DNA of 64,000 bases, taken from contig CM050449.1 in NCBI GenBank assembly GCA_027563935.2, positions 15,018,501 through 15,082,500 of the forward strand. Direction: 5' to 3'. The stretch is from Costus lasius. Lineage: Eukaryota; Streptophyta; Magnoliopsida; Zingiberales; Costaceae. A model generated the notes under the pieces. That model was not told where the DNA came from. It saw only the letters and a program-made list of their open reading frames with translations, and made no database searches. Made by a program: the position numbers and the translations under genes. Shown here one piece after another: positions 1-12,718 of the stretch; position 1 is the stretch's first letter; every line of letters starts with the position of its first letter.

Positions 1-1440
1 ATGCATGTCCAGCTTTTGTGGCGTATAATCTACTGAGTTAATGGCTGTAATCTGGGATGTAGTATCCCACATACTGCACACACTCACATGCACGTGATAT
101 TTAGTCACATAATCCATGCCTTTCATCTCTTGTTTCTTCGATATACCCTTGACTAACTCTCATGACATGAGCATGCATGCTGCAAGTCAATTTGATATCA
201 TAACGCAAGAAAATTGAACTTGAATCATCTGCACAATGCAGAAAACTTCTTGAATCAAAACAGAGAAAGTAATATAGTATAGAGACGATCATTCGTAAAG
301 TTTCTTTCCAATGCACACAGCATTCATGAAAGCAGATCGACCATGAAAGCAGGAATTGGGAGCAAGTACCGATATATATATGTGTGAATTGGCCTGCCTA
401 CCTGTCAACTGAGTTGATTTGATGTGTCTGCATGGGCTGATGTCCCAAGAAGCCGGAGCAGCATCATGGCGTGCATGGCCTCGAACGTGCATGGGCCTGG
501 CCGGCCTAGATTTCTTTAGTCCTATCCTTCTGCCACGTCGGACTGATCTGGAGTCCACGATCTCCTCGCCGGTAGATTTCAAGAAGATTTCACGTGCCAC
601 CAAATCTGTCGCAATATTCGGCTCCTTCCTTGATTGTCCTTTCTGGTCAATCTGTCTGAAGCTTAAAGTGAGCATGATCATGGTTTTTTGAACTTTGACC
701 TAAAAGTGGGTGAAAAAAAACATGCATGACGTTGGAAATTGTTGCACCGAATCATCAAGCTCAAGGAGTACTGATTGTCTGCTTCGGCCAGCCAGCCAGC
801 CAGCCAGCGGAGGAATTCAATCGGTTAAAACTGAACCGAACCAAACCGGTTCAGTTTGATCTAAAATTTTTTTTTTATAAAGATTTTAAAAATTAAAACC
901 GAACCGTTCTTTAATAATCAAACTCGATCTACACCCGATTCTAGTGCTTCAACAGTATTCTATAATTTAATTACGTGAAACCCTCTAGAACGATCGGTAT
1001 GCTTTCGCTAAACCAATTACACGGATCGGATTTAAAGGTTGCCTTTGTGATTAAATTAAAGTCCCCATTTCACAAAAACGGCTCATGATTGGCCGGTCCT
1101 CCTGATCAGACAAGGATTCCATGTTCATTTTGCTTGTTCTGATCATATTCTCATGCCAATGGAGCTCCATGTTTAGGTTTACTTAATTCATTAATCTCTC
1201 GATCGGGGATATGCCATCCACTTTAAGTAATTAATTTATTCATTAATCACGCATTTATAATGTATTGAAGCATGGCATATATTCTTTTGTGGCACAATTG
1301 GACGCAGATATTGCTTTTGGTAACTAAAAGATATCTATCGGATAGAGCATCTTAATTGCTTAATTCTGTGTTCCTCTCCTTAATTTCTATGATTAATGGC
1401 TAATCATTGAGTATTGTGCGAATCCTCTTTACTGCAAGCA
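1..1440. other. Intergenic region with no recognised gene
   Basis: I see no protein family here; the short open frames are not conserved-looking. It holds a tetranucleotide run (CCAG units, about 788-807) followed by a perfect 10-bp inverted repeat at 828-837 and 848-857 (AAACTGAACC / GGTTCAGTTT) with a 10-nt loop. The surrounding CGGTT/AACCG-rich sequence resembles subterminal DNA of plant hAT-type elements, so a small element remnant is possible. The rest is AT-rich and unremarkable. Confidence 0.5.
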
Positions 1441-1441
1441 A

Positions 1442-1452
1442 GCTATAAATGG
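1442..1452 (+). promoter_or_regulatory. Candidate TATA box of a non-coding transcription unit
   Basis: A TATA-like element (CTATAAATGG) lies about 300 bp upstream of the hairpin at 1727-1875. A good donor (GCAG/GTACGTAG) at about 1551-1558 allows a spliced primary transcript. Its use as a promoter is inferred from the arrangement only. Confidence 0.35.
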
Positions 1453-1726
1453 AGGCTTGCATGGCCTGCTGCTGTATATGCTCACTGCAGTGACTTCTGT
1501 TCTTCATTAGAAATTACGTAGCAGTAGCTGAATTTCATTATCATGCATGCAGGTACGTAGATCTATGCATCCACTGCATGCAGCTACTCATTTATGTGAT
1601 TAATGGCTTTAATTCTAACATTAAATTCTTGTGTCATGAATTCTGTCCTAATTACATGTAGGGTTCATAAATGGAGAGAAGAGATATAGAATGATAGACA
1701 GATTGAAGAGGTACGTAGGCGCCATG

Positions 1727-1880
1727 CATGCAGGGAGAGGGAGTAATTGCATGCATGAATTGGGGCTTCCCTCATTCCACGTGAGAAGTTGAGGTTGCAT
1801 GTCACCTCTGCTCCTCTCTCGTGGAGTGAGGGGAGCTCCAATTTTGATCTTCTCTCTCTCACGCCTCTCAAAGCACAGGT
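1727..1880 (+). ncRNA. Candidate miRNA precursor, miR159/319-like hairpin
   Basis: The 5' arm (1759-1780) and 3' arm (about 1821-1842) pair over 22 bases with no mismatch when three G:U pairs are allowed. The stem continues inward with isolated mismatches and outward through GAGAGGGAG against CTCTCTCTC. The 3' arm at 1821-1841 contains GGGAGCTCC and matches the miR159/319 consensus except at central positions (G for C, G for A). The 5' arm contains GCTTCCCTCA..TCCAC, resembling miR319 star strands. The fold is shorter than typical MIR159/MIR319 precursors, so this may be a diverged member or an unrelated foldback. Expression is unknown. Confidence 0.45.
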
Positions 1881-2991
1881 GGATATATTTTTTCCTTTTT
1901 AAAATGTTTATATTTATTATGTTACGGAGAAGAAATTTAAATTTAATAAACCTAAAACCATGTACTATTTCTTATTTGTATTTAATTATAATTAAATATA
2001 CTTATTATTCTTTTTTTTTAAAAAAAAACATTCTCATTTCCATCTGTATCTCTTAATAAGTCTTAAGCCTTTGCGAACCTATTATATTTTGACTTTTTTA
2101 GTTTCTTTTGAGCCTCGTAGATAAGATAACGTAAGTTGATATTGTACGATATGGCACAATATTAAGACTCTAAACAGGGAATGCTCTTCGTGCCATTGGA
2201 TGCTTAAAAACAGGTCAACACAAAGGTAACTGAGCCAACTTCATCAAGAGTCAAGTTCTTTGTTTTCTGTTGTTTTGTTTTTTTTTTGCAGAGAAGGATG
2301 GAAGATCGAGGATTTTGTTCAATGTAGCAAAATTGCTCTCGTGGTTTCTTACACTTTCTTTAGCATCGATTAGTTGGAAAAAGAGATGTTCGTGGAATTA
2401 AAGTAGTGCCTTGCAAGTTGCAAATATCAAGGCATCTTAGAGGTCGTTGGAAGCCACTACCTTGTAATACATTGATTTGTTTCAGTCAATCGTTTGTCCA
2501 TCAGCTCGTTCATCACTTATCTAGGGAAATGCTGTTTACTTTGACCACAATATCAAGTGAAAAATTCTATTAACCAAACAATATTGTGTAGTAATTAACA
2601 CCAAAACATAATTAAGTCAAAAAGGAGATCATTGTAACTTGCATCCAAAAAGAAAGAAATTTATCTGCCTTCAAAAGACCAGTGAATGCATAAATATTAT
2701 ATTCACCAGTGAATGACAATACTAATGTGTAATTTGGAGAGAGTAGCTCTAAGACAAACATCTCACCCACTTTACAGTCCATTTATTCAAATTGAATTCA
2801 ACAATAAAAGCATCTCAAAACTGAAGGTTTTAGGAAATATAATACAACACAAAAACTAATGATTTATTCAACAGAGACGTATTCAAAGGCATAATCGAGA
2901 TGCCCAAAACCAGGTATATAGATCAAAATGATGGGTGAGCCATCACATATTGCTCAAATATAGTTTGTCGGTTCCAAATTCAGTGGCTTGA
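1881..2991. other. AT-rich intergenic DNA and 3' flank of the V-ATPase gene
   Basis: No coding family is recognised. The last few hundred bases probably include the 3' UTR of the minus-strand V-ATPase subunit E gene, whose stop codon is at 2992-2994. Confidence 0.4.
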
Positions 2992-5900
2992 TCAAGCAAC
3001 AACTTGTTCGAAAAGATGCTCCCGAATCTGAAAAAAAAAAGAAGTAAATTTCATTTTCTTGGATCCAAATTATCCTTATATAGATTACAAGAGACTGGCG
3101 TTAAAAAAGGACATCTTGTTAGCCCAACAGGTAGACCGGTGCCTTAATGGAAGAGTTTGTCATTAAGGTAACAGATAAACAGTAATCAAGCAGTAAGGAG
3201 CAAAATGCTGCAACTAATTCATAGAATAACTTAAAGCACCTAGATTGATAAAAAACTCATTACGATTCCAATTTGATTAAATTAAAGTTCAAATGACCAT
3301 TTTAAATACATTCAAAATCCAGCTCTAAGACAACTTAATATACAGCCTTACAGTATTAAGAATAAGTCTTATCCATGTCTTATACAGCTTTTTCTAGAGG
3401 TGATCCTCAATGGTAGTAAACGAAATGTATACAACTTAATATATATTCAGGGAATATATAAATGCTTTTAGGTCACAAGAAATAATAACCTACTAAGGGC
3501 CACTGAAATACTGAATACTATCCTGGAATGCAGTAACTCAGAAATAGAAGGATGAAATCAACGCATGTCGTGTACTCATAAATATGAATAGTATAACATG
3601 GAAATATGTGAGAACCTGAGGGAGTTTCTTCCGGAAAACAACATCTAGCCTTGCATCAAGTGTGTTCTCACAGACAATTTTCCCATCGACGGATGCCAAT
3701 ACAACGCCTCCAGAGCTAAATTAGTAAAACAAATTATAAATAGACCAACTTCATATAACTTACAAACAGAACTCATTGGCAAGAAGTCGATAAATGAAAA
3801 TTACACAAACGTTTACTGCTTTAGATATGAACGCGTGCACTTACTAGCTTGGGTTTCATCTGGACCAAGTTAATGTACTTCATCAATCAAACTGGATTTG
3901 ATAACATGCATATATGATATATGTACAGGTAATAAAAAAAATAAGGAGAAGTGCATTTAAACTTTAGATTATACTCTAGTTTTCCTTCCATTCTAAATTA
4001 TAGTTGAAATTCAGTATGCTACAAGACCAGAAAAAGGTCATAAAAAGAATGTAGATTCCACATTAATTCTGTTCAACAAAAAGTGATAGTTCCAGAGTGC
4101 TTTTTCACTTCAGAAGATAGTATCTTGCAACCGAGTAGGATGGAAGGTATTTTTGTTTGTCATTCAGTATTTAGTGCAACTCGAGTTACCATAAAATGTG
4201 AACTTCAAATAAGAAAAATGAAAAACATTTTATAAAGCTAAATAATTTGAGACATGTACCAATTACCATATAAATCTGTTCTCACAGAAATCAAATAAAT
4301 TATATCTACCAAGGATATTCTCCAATACACAAATTGCCAGAGTTTGATATGAAAAATGGTTTAGTTACAAATGGACATTTGCATTGACTTGCATTTTGGC
4401 TCCTCTAATTTGACAAGCTCCAAATTAGTCTCTATAAATGTAGATCGATGATTGCTATCAATTTGATCAAATCCATCAAATTAGAAGTCTAGAATTTGGA
4501 TCAAATTGTTAGTAATTACAGGGGCCAAAAAGTAAGACAACAAACTATAGGGGAGAACCTGAAAGTCCTGTTCAAATAACAAAAGGGACCCTGACGAGTT
4601 CCTGGTATAATCAAAGAAAATTATAAAAAAAAATGAAAATTAATTAAAAGATTACCAGGAGATGATATGAGCATCATAGTGGCTAGGAGCAGGTGGCAGA
4701 AAAACGTTTTTGTCAACAATAATCTCAGGAGGATAAACATTAGCTTTGTCAGCATATTCTTCCTTTGCAGAACTTACTACAGACTCCACAAGTTGAAGAT
4801 CAGCTTCACGACAACGCAATAAAACAGCTGGCTCTTTCAATCTTAACAAGCTCTGAAGGATAAGAATTTAATTATTATGACAAAAGATTGAAAGATAGCA
4901 AAAGACAATGAAAATATGAATAAGAAAACATCAATCTCATATATAGTAGCTTTGTTGAAAATAAACATAAGGTAAAATCAGGGCATCTGAACAACAATGA
5001 GCAACCAAGGGTATACAGCAGTCAGGGTAAAGGCCTTCTACTATGTATATTATATAAGAATCATGTTATGCAACATCCATATAAAGAACCACAAACAGCA
5101 CTCCAACTATACTAACCTGGACAACTAAGCCATTCAGAAGCTTTTCATAATCCTCATTATTGCTGGCCAGAAGGAGCTCCTTTGCAGCAGCCTCTTTCAT
5201 GAATCTGACTAAATCATCCTGCGCTTGAAGAACTTTTATACGAGAAGCATTTAGCTGCATAGAGTATTCACTGTTAAGAAGAATAGACTGAGGTTGTTAG
5301 ATCATGAGTCAAAATCATATTAAGTAAAAGAGTAGAAATCTGCAGCACACTTTATTACAGTATCAGGGTGTTCTTTTTCATAGGCATGCATAATCATGTA
5401 GATAATGCAACAAACGTGTTCAGCAATATACCATTTCAATAGTGATATAAATCTACAAAGTAGTATAACCAATTGATGAATTTTGTGTGTGTGTGTCAAT
5501 ACAGGTATATGAGTCTTGGAATTGGCGCATTGCTGTTTAGTTTAATACTCTCGTCGCTCCACTGCTAAAGTTCACTTTGTCAGTGTAAATGACAAGTAAT
5601 CTTGGACTGGCGGTAAGGAAACAAAGATTGTCCACTGAAAGAGTAATGTTAAGCGCATTACATTTTCTTTCGAATGTCAACTTGCTTCTCTTTTCTTTCA
5701 TATTCTTGCCTAATCTTCTTCTTTTCAGCCTCAACAAGTTGCAATTTTTCAATGTTAAATTCCTGCAAAACCAAAAAGTATGGAAAAAGGACTTCAAACA
5801 TCAAACAAACATTTTAAGTATTCAAATAAAGAACATTAAATTGAGATCATTAATGAATTATTCAGAAGGTCATGAGGCATCATCACGCCAAATGTCGCTC

Positions 5901-6775
5901 ACATACAGGAATCCTCACTGGATATAATATTTATTCATGAGAAAACTTGAACATCATGATGTTGATGGTCAAAATGTATTCTGATAGCATTTTCACACAA
6001 CAGTTAAAAGAATTGTCTAACATAGCACCGTCATACTGTGCAATTATACCCTGAAACCTGAAAAGATTGCTTTAGTCACACAGCTTTTATTGAAAATCGA
6101 CATAAGCAACTAACTTAAACGCATAATTTATCAAAATTTTGATAATATTATAGAAAGCGAGGAAAACTCAACAGTGGAGAAACTCAAGAAATTGCGTTTC
6201 CAGTCCCATATGTGATTGATTTAAGGTACTGAAAATAAAAAGTTTAAATGATGATCAATATGCGAAAAATTATCCAGAGTATCATTACTGCATCACGAGA
6301 AGAACTTGGACTAGCAAATGACTCCATCGCAGACATCGTTCGGTTAGCACATGAAAATAAATAAACAAAAGTGCTTCACAATGAATTGAACGAACACCGA
6401 AACATCAAACAAGTTTTGTATTTGAGCAAGAAGGACACCACTAACGATCACTACACACCCATACGATGTAAAACCATGCCTAATGTCATCAAATATTCCA
6501 TGTCAAAATTGAGACAGAAGAGTAATGTTGACCAGATTTAAAAATAAATAAATCAATTGAGATCCGAAATTGGCAACGAAGGAAAAAAAATCGGAGATGT
6601 CTATGGGGATCGAGAGCAAAAATAAATAACTAAATAAATAAAAATGAAAATGAAAGGAGATTATAGTAGGCACCTCCTCGGCGGCGACCGAGATCTCGTT
6701 GGCCTTCTCCTCGGCCTCCTGGCGGATGAACTGCACCATCTGCTGGATCTGCTTGGAGACATCAGCCTCGTTCAT
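2992..6775 (-). CDS. VHA-E: V-type H+-ATPase subunit E, six exons, complete
   Basis: Subunit E forms part of the peripheral stalk of the vacuolar/endomembrane proton pump and links the V1 head to the membrane sector. Exons on the minus strand are 6674-6775, 5662-5762, 5117-5270, 4656-4852, 3616-3715 and 2992-3027. All introns are GT-AG and phases join cleanly into 229 residues, close to the roughly 230 usual in plants. The N-terminus (MNEADVSKQIQQMVQFIRQE) is the family start and is followed by the charged helical region. The conserved C-terminal half reads CSGGVVLAS..GKIVCENTLDARL and ends HLFEQVVA. Exon 1 is GC-rich while introns are AT-rich. No break is seen, so this looks functional. The ATG is the only candidate and begins the conserved region. 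Confidence 0.94.
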
Positions 6776-8240
6776 CTTAGCGTGGATTCGATTGCTTCGA
6801 AGTGGGCGATCCCTTTGGACGATCGATCGAGGAAGAAGAATGGGGAAAGAGACGGGAACTATGATCTATAAGCAAACTTTCAGTTGTACCCTGAATGTTA
6901 CCGTAATCTTAACATAGACTTATCTTAAATAACTAATTAGCTTGAGCTGTAAAGTCAACAATGAAATTTAAAAAGAAAAAAACACAATAGCTTCATGTCA
7001 GCGAAACTGACCGTTGGATCAACTGCCTCAATCCTTACCGTTCAAATTTGTCGACCGTTGCGCTCCTTTTTTAATCACTTGTCCCTCACGATTGAATTTG
7101 GAAACGGAACGTCTGATGGCGAGCGGAGGCTGCGGCAGCACCGTCGAGGTCTTGCAGGGTGGAAGAGGCTCACTAGACATTCCATTCCTCGAGTCAGCAT
7201 CGGGCATACACGGGCAACGTCGAGGGCAAAGAAAGCTGCACTACCGAATAAAGCGATTTTGACGGTTGGGCATTCTATATCAAGATTCTGATGAACGTTT
7301 CGCAAACGGTGAAGGATTGAGGCCAGTGTTACCCTTCCTCAATCTCTCTTCACCGATGCGCTCTAGCTTGATTGATTCTTGCTCCTCAAAAGCACCTGTG
7401 ATTGCTGCAACTTTGAACGCGTGCTTCTTTGAGACCAGTGGGAATAGGCAGCAGAGCAAGGCTGATTGTCAGAATTGCGGCAGTCAGTGGCGACGATGAT
7501 CGAAGGGCTCGGTTCTCTCTCAATAGAGATGAAGATTGGGGTGAAGCGGCCATGGCTGCCTGTGGCGAAGGCTGACGAGGCAAGATTAGGGTTTCTCAAA
7601 TTGGGGCTGGAGGAGTCTAGGGCAAAGCAAATTAGGCTCCGGGTAGTTTGGGAATTCAGATCTGTTCCTTCTACTGTTCCACTTTCCATTTTGGGCCGAT
7701 GAGATTGGCGGGTAAGTTTCTAAAAGCTTGGTTTTGTTTTTTTGTTTTTACCTTTCTCGTTAACTATCCAGGTAGACAAAAGAAACTATATTCTGAATCG
7801 TAGCCTGACTTTTTTTTTCTTCGATTCCTTTCCAGCTTATTGTTTTCTTCACAAAGTTCTTTTATGAGTATCATATTTTTGATTTTGTCCTATTGCTGGA
7901 CTTGATCTTTTGCTTTCTTGTAGTCATAGTGCTTCATTGTTCTTATGTTGTGTTGGGATTTCGATTTTCGTATTTTGAATCTGAGCTAGGATCAATCTGA
8001 GGTCAAGAACAATGATTGATTTCACTTATTTTTACTTCTTTGTCAATGGGTTATTTTGACTTAACCGAAAATTTCTGCTTGGTAGTTTTATCGATGAGTA
8101 GTGATATTTGGATTGAAATAATATAATTTCTATTTTTAATGGACAATTAAGGTTTGAACGGGAATTACTTCCTGTGAATTATGTCAGATGGCCTTTTCTT
8201 TCTTCTTTAGTTTAACTTGTATTTGGTTTTTGTTCTACAG
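6776..8240. other. Intergenic/5' region between divergent genes
   Basis: This interval separates the V-ATPase start from a plus-strand YJU2B-like exon. It contains several short GC-rich open frames (7000-7700) with no recognised domain. A strong donor (GCGG/GTAAGT) at 7711/7712 could end a 5' UTR exon whose intron closes at the acceptor before 8241. A shared bidirectional promoter is plausible but unproven. Confidence 0.4.
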
Positions 8241-8303
8241 TCTTCTTGTGCAGTTGCTAGAGTCGATTATTTCTACTACCCACCAGAATGGGATACGAAA
8301 AAG
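8241..8303 (+). pseudogene. Orphan exon of a YJU2B/CCDC130-type splicing factor
   Basis: A 63-nt exon bounded by an acceptor (TTCTACAG) and a donor (AAAAAG/GTATTT) encodes SSCAVARVDYFYYPPEWDTK plus K. This is the N-terminal signature of plant CCDC130/YJU2B proteins (RAD.FYYPPEW..), coiled-coil factors that associate with the spliceosome. Two things are odd. The family start codon should directly precede the exon, but joining to the upstream donor at 7711 puts the frame out. A copia element also begins within about 150 bp downstream, and no later exon is visible in the window. Either the gene continues beyond a very large insertion-filled intron, or this is a truncated remnant; I favour the latter. 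N-terminal family identity is fairly secure. Confidence 0.6.
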
Positions 8304-8719
8304 GTATTTATCATTTGATTTGGATTTGCATCTCTCTTGCAAATGTGTTTTTTTAGAACGTTTGCCAATTCCTTATTATTGTTGGTGACAAATGTTTTAA
8401 TTTGCGGATAAGAACTCTTGTATTGTCTTCAAATCCTGGAGCTACCTTGCAGATACTCTTCCGTTGGCGACAAGGACGTCTACTGATGCCCCTCTCCCTT
8501 GTCTTGCTGTCCGCTGAGGCCCTCCTGATGATTTCTTTGTGAAGGTTTCGTCGATTCTCGCTTGCTGGTTTCTTCTTGAACCTTGTGTCTTGGATATTCT
8601 TTATTTTCTCTGTCTTGGTTGCTTTGCCGCATCACTATAGCGCTGTGTGTTTCTATTGGTCCCTTCTTTCCTGAAATTGGGATCTACACTACACTAGTTC
8701 TTCTGTCCGTTCTGTTATC

Positions 8720-9600
8720 ATGGAGTCTCAGCTTATTATTCCGGAAACAAAATCCAACGTTAACCTCAGAACTACCATGAAACTAGATGACACTAATTAC
8801 TTACTTTGGGCACGGGCTATGTTATTTTTCCTTGGGTCGCATGGGAAGCGTCATCACGTTGAAACTGCTTCTCCCATGCCGTCCGACCCACTGTATGCTT
8901 CTTGCATCTACAGTTATGTTTCACAATACGGCAAAGGAAGTCTGGGATGCTCTGGCAATCATGTATGCTCCTCAACACAATATTAGCCGTATCTATCAAC
9001 TGTATGAAGAGATCCATCAAATCCGCCAAGATGGTCGTCCCCTACAAGAGTATTATTCTCAATTAAAGGCTAAGTGGGATGAATTATGTTAGTATCATCT
9101 GCCCATTGCTGATATAGCTGTCATTCTTCAACAACAAGAGGACTATATTGTTGCCAAGTTTCTATCAGGACTCGATGTTCATCTCTCTGTCGCACGGGAT
9201 CAGCTTCTTGTAGAGCCTACAGTGCCTACTTTCCAGAATGCTTTTTACCGGCTTCTTCGTGTTCCTTCCACATCTCCTGGTTTTGAGCCTCGGAGTGCGC
9301 TTGCTGCTCCTCACTCGGGTGGCCAGTCTCGTGGTTTTCTTCCTGGCCCGACTCATGGTGGTTTTCTTCTTGGCCCGGCTCGTGGGCGTGACCGGGGTCG
9401 TCGTCAGCTATCCTGCACTCATTGTGGCCGCACAAATCACTCTTCTGACTGTTGTTGGGCGAAGTTTGGCCGACCTCCCCACGCTCAGCTCGCTGTTGAC
9501 TCTGGCACTGTCGATCCTTCCGCCACGGCATTATCTCTTGCACCATCCACTAGCCATGCAGCTCCAGCTTCCGGGACGTCCTCTAGTATAGCCTCTCTTG
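8720..9600 (+). pseudogene. gag: copia-1 gag, frameshifted
   Basis: Gag begins MESQLIIPETKSN and contains the UBN2-type capsid region (NYLLWARAML, later NTAKEVWDAL...YQLYEEIHQIRQ). The first frame stops matching at about 8900 and the homology continues in the next frame, which ends at an in-frame TAG near 9091. Coding then resumes up to the zinc knuckle CTHCGRTNHSSDCC at about 9414. At least one frameshift and one nonsense change are therefore present. In an active element this protein would package the RNA in virus-like particles. Confidence 0.85.
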
Positions 9601-10763
9601 CTACACTTGATTCTTCCTGGATACTTGATTCAGGTGCCACCTCCCACATGACAGGTAACAAGGATCTATTCTCTTCTATTACCTTTACTAGTCATCACCC
9701 ACCAGTCCGCATTGCTGATGGCTCTTTTGTCTCTGTGTCTGGCATTGGTTCTATTAGTCTTGGAGGTTCCCTTGTGTTGTCTGATGTTTTATACATTCCT
9801 ACCTTTCCACATAATTTGCTTTCTATTTGTGCTCTTACATCAAGATTACACTGTGCGATAACCTTCTTTCCATCTCACTGTGTCTTTCAGGACCTACAGT
9901 CGAGGAGGACGATTGGTAGGGGACGTAGGGACCATGGCGTTTATATTTTGTCTGATCATCATCGTGCTTCTCTGTCGGTCTGTCTGTCAGTTGCTTTTTC
10001 TCCCTTCGATTGGCATTGCCGGCTTGGGCATCCCTCTCCAGATAAAGTTCAACGTTTCTTGTCTTTGTCCACTTCTCCTGTTTTTCAGTGTGATGCTTGC
10101 CAGTTAGGCAAACATCATCGTGTGTCCTTTCCTGTACGTTGTCATGCACTGTGTCGTGACCCCTTTAATCTGGTTCACTCGGATATATGGGGTCTCAGTC
10201 CTATTCCTACCAAAGAGGGTCATCGTTATTTTGTCACTTTTATCGATGATCACTCTCGCATGTGTTGGTTGTTTTTGTTAAAGCGTCGTTCTGAACTTTT
10301 TGATGTATTTCGGATTTTCTATGAAGAATTTAAAACTCAGTTTGGCATATCTTTAAAGATTCTTCGATCTGATAATGCTTTAGAATATTCCGCTTCTCAG
10401 TTTCAATCCTTCTGTCATGATAGGGGTATTCTCCACCAAACTACTTGCTCCTACACCTCTCAACAGAATGGTGTGGCTGAACGCAAGAATCATCACCTCC
10501 TAGATGTGACACGCTCCCTTCTTTTCCACATGCATGTTCCTTGCTCCTTTTGGGGTGACGCTGTTCTCACCGCTGTTTTTTTAATAAATCGGGTTCCCAT
10601 GACTCTCTTGCAGGGCCAATCTCCTTTTTCTCTTCTTTACCCTCAACAACCCATTTTTCCTCTTGTTCCACGTGTTTTTGGTTGTGTCTGTTACGTGCAT
10701 GTTCCCCAACTCATCCGTGATAAGTTGGATCCTCGGGCTACGCACTGTCTTCTTAGGCTATAG
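9222..10763 (+). pseudogene. pol: copia-1 pol part 1: protease and integrase
   Basis: The frame covers the zinc knuckle, the aspartic protease active site (WILDSGATSHMTGN, about 9617-9660), the GAG-pre-integrase HHCC segment (WHCRLGHP...CDACQLGKHH) and the integrase core. The integrase triad is visible as D in VHSDIWG (about 10170), D in RSDNALEY (about 10370) and E in QQNGVAERKN (about 10465). The frame is lost near 10740-10760, where a one-base change ends it; the continuation ([17 protein letters not shown]) lies in another frame. Each catalytic motif is intact, so the break is the main damage. Confidence 0.9.
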
Positions 10764-11331
10764 CCATACTCAGAAGGGCTATCGCTGTTATGATCCCGTC
10801 TCTCGACGGTCCTTTATTAGTGCCGATGTCTCCTTTCATGAGTCCACTCCCTATTTTCTAGATATCTCCCTCCCTCAGTCCTCACACCCCTCTATTCCCC
10901 TTCCCTCTCTAGGTCCCTTGTCTCCGCCTCTGATTCACCCCACTCCTACTCCCTCTTGTGCTCCACTTTTGCAGGTTTATAGTCGGCGCTCTCGTGCCCC
11001 TGGTTGCTCCCCGCCGCCCACTGCGTCCTCCTTGCCTGGTGGCCCTCTTCTGGATGACTTACATCTTCCCATTGCCTTACGCAAAGGTAAACGCCATTCG
11101 ATCTCGTATCCTATTTGCAACTATGTTTCCTATCATCGTTTTTCTCCTGTGTATTGGACCTTTCTTGCTCGTTTGTCCTCTGCTGTGCTTCCCACCTCAT
11201 ATGAGGATGCCCGATTTGTCTTCTGTTTGGCGTGCTGCGATGGATGCCCTTCGGGAGCATCAGACCTGGTCTCTCGTTCCGCTACCTCCGGATGTTCGCC
11301 CCGTGGCGTGCAAGTGGGTTTACACGATTAA
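10663..11331 (+). pseudogene. pol: copia-1 pol part 2: integrase C-terminus and linker
   Basis: This frame picks up pol after the break near 10750 with [21 protein letters not shown] and runs through the Pro/Ser-rich linker typical between copia integrase and RT. At about 11215 the homology moves to a third frame ([18 protein letters not shown]), giving a second frameshift. It has no independent function. Confidence 0.85.
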
Positions 11332-12709
11332 GTATAATGCTGATGGTTCCATTGATTGCCACAAAGCTCATCTGGTTGCTAAGGGATTCACCCAGACCTT
11401 TGGCCTTAATTATTTTGAGACATTCTCTCCTGTTGATCGCTTCAATTCCGTTCATGTACTTTTTTCCCTGGCTATTAATCTTAACTTGCAGCTTTATCAG
11501 ATGGATGTTCGCAATGCCTTCTTATATGGTGACCTCACTGAAGCTGTGTATATGGAGCAACCTCCTGGGTATGTTGCTCCGGGGGAGTTGGTTTGCAAAC
11601 TGCCCAAAGCAATTTATGGATTGAAGCAGAGTCCACGGGCCTGGTTTCACAAATTCTCACAGATTGTTACCTCTGTTGGTTTTCATGGTAGCAAAGCTGA
11701 TCACTCCATCTTCATTCGGCACACTAATGATGGAATTGTCATATTGACTATTTATGTGGATGATATCCTTCTCACCGGCAGTGATCACAACACTATACTT
11801 GAAACTAAAACTTACTTACACTCCAAGTTGGCTCTTAAAGATCTAGGCAAACCTAAGTATTTCCTAGGAATTGAGGTGGCATATAAAGGCCCACAGGTAT
11901 ATCTGTCACAAAGAAAATATGCGCTTGATCTTCTTCAAGAAACAGACATGCTTGAATGTAAGCCTGCCGACACTCCACTCGTGCCTAATCAGAAATATTC
12001 TCGTGATATGGATTCTGAAGTTGTGGATGCGACTAGCTACAGACGGTTGGTGGGGAAATTAATCTATTTGACAGTAACAAGACCAGACATCTCTTATTGT
12101 GTTGGCATTGTCAGCCAATTCATGGACAAACCGAAGAAGGCCGATTGGGAAGCTGTGATGAGGATACTTCAGTATATTAAGAAAGCTCCTGGGAAGGGTC
12201 TTCTATATAAAAAGAATGGTCATGCTAGAATTGAAGCCTATTCAGATGCAGACTATGCTGGTGATACAGATGACAGACGCTCTATCACTGGTTACTGCAC
12301 TTACATGGGAGGAAACCTAGTTACATGGAAAAGTAAAAAACAAAGCGTGGTGTCAAGATCTAGCTGTGAGGCAGAGTATAGGGCAATGGCACACACAGCA
12401 TGTGAAATGATGTGGCTCGAAAATCTATTAATAGATTTGGGTTTTAAATGTGAAGACTCGATGCCAATGTTCTGTGACAATCAGGCTGCAATATTCATTA
12501 CGAACAATCCTGTCTTTCATGAAAGAATGAAACATATTGAAGTTGATTGTCATTTCATACGGGACGCCGTTTCCAACAAAATTATACATCTCTCTCATAT
12601 CAAGTCAGAAGAAGAGTTGGCTAATATCTTTACAAAATCCTTACGACCTTCTAAATTTACTTTCTTATGTAACAAGCTGGGCATAACTGATATTCATGCT
12701 CCAGCTTGA
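11215..12709 (+). pseudogene. pol: copia-1 pol part 3: reverse transcriptase and RNase H
   Basis: This is a long open frame with the copia RT ([33 protein letters not shown]) and the catalytic YVDDILLTGSD at about 11754. RNase H follows (EAYSDADYAGDTDDRRSITG ... SRSSCEAEYRAMA). It ends ITDIHAPA just before the purine tract. The frame itself is intact over about 500 residues, but it is cut off from gag and integrase by upstream frameshifts. The open frame extends back to 10958; homology begins near 11215. Confidence 0.92.
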
Positions 12710-12718
12710 GGGGGGGAG

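Noticed and set aside
7466..7702. 78-codon frame before the YJU2B-like exon as its first exon
   Set aside because: Joining it through the donor at 7711 does not preserve the frame, and the residues do not resemble the family.
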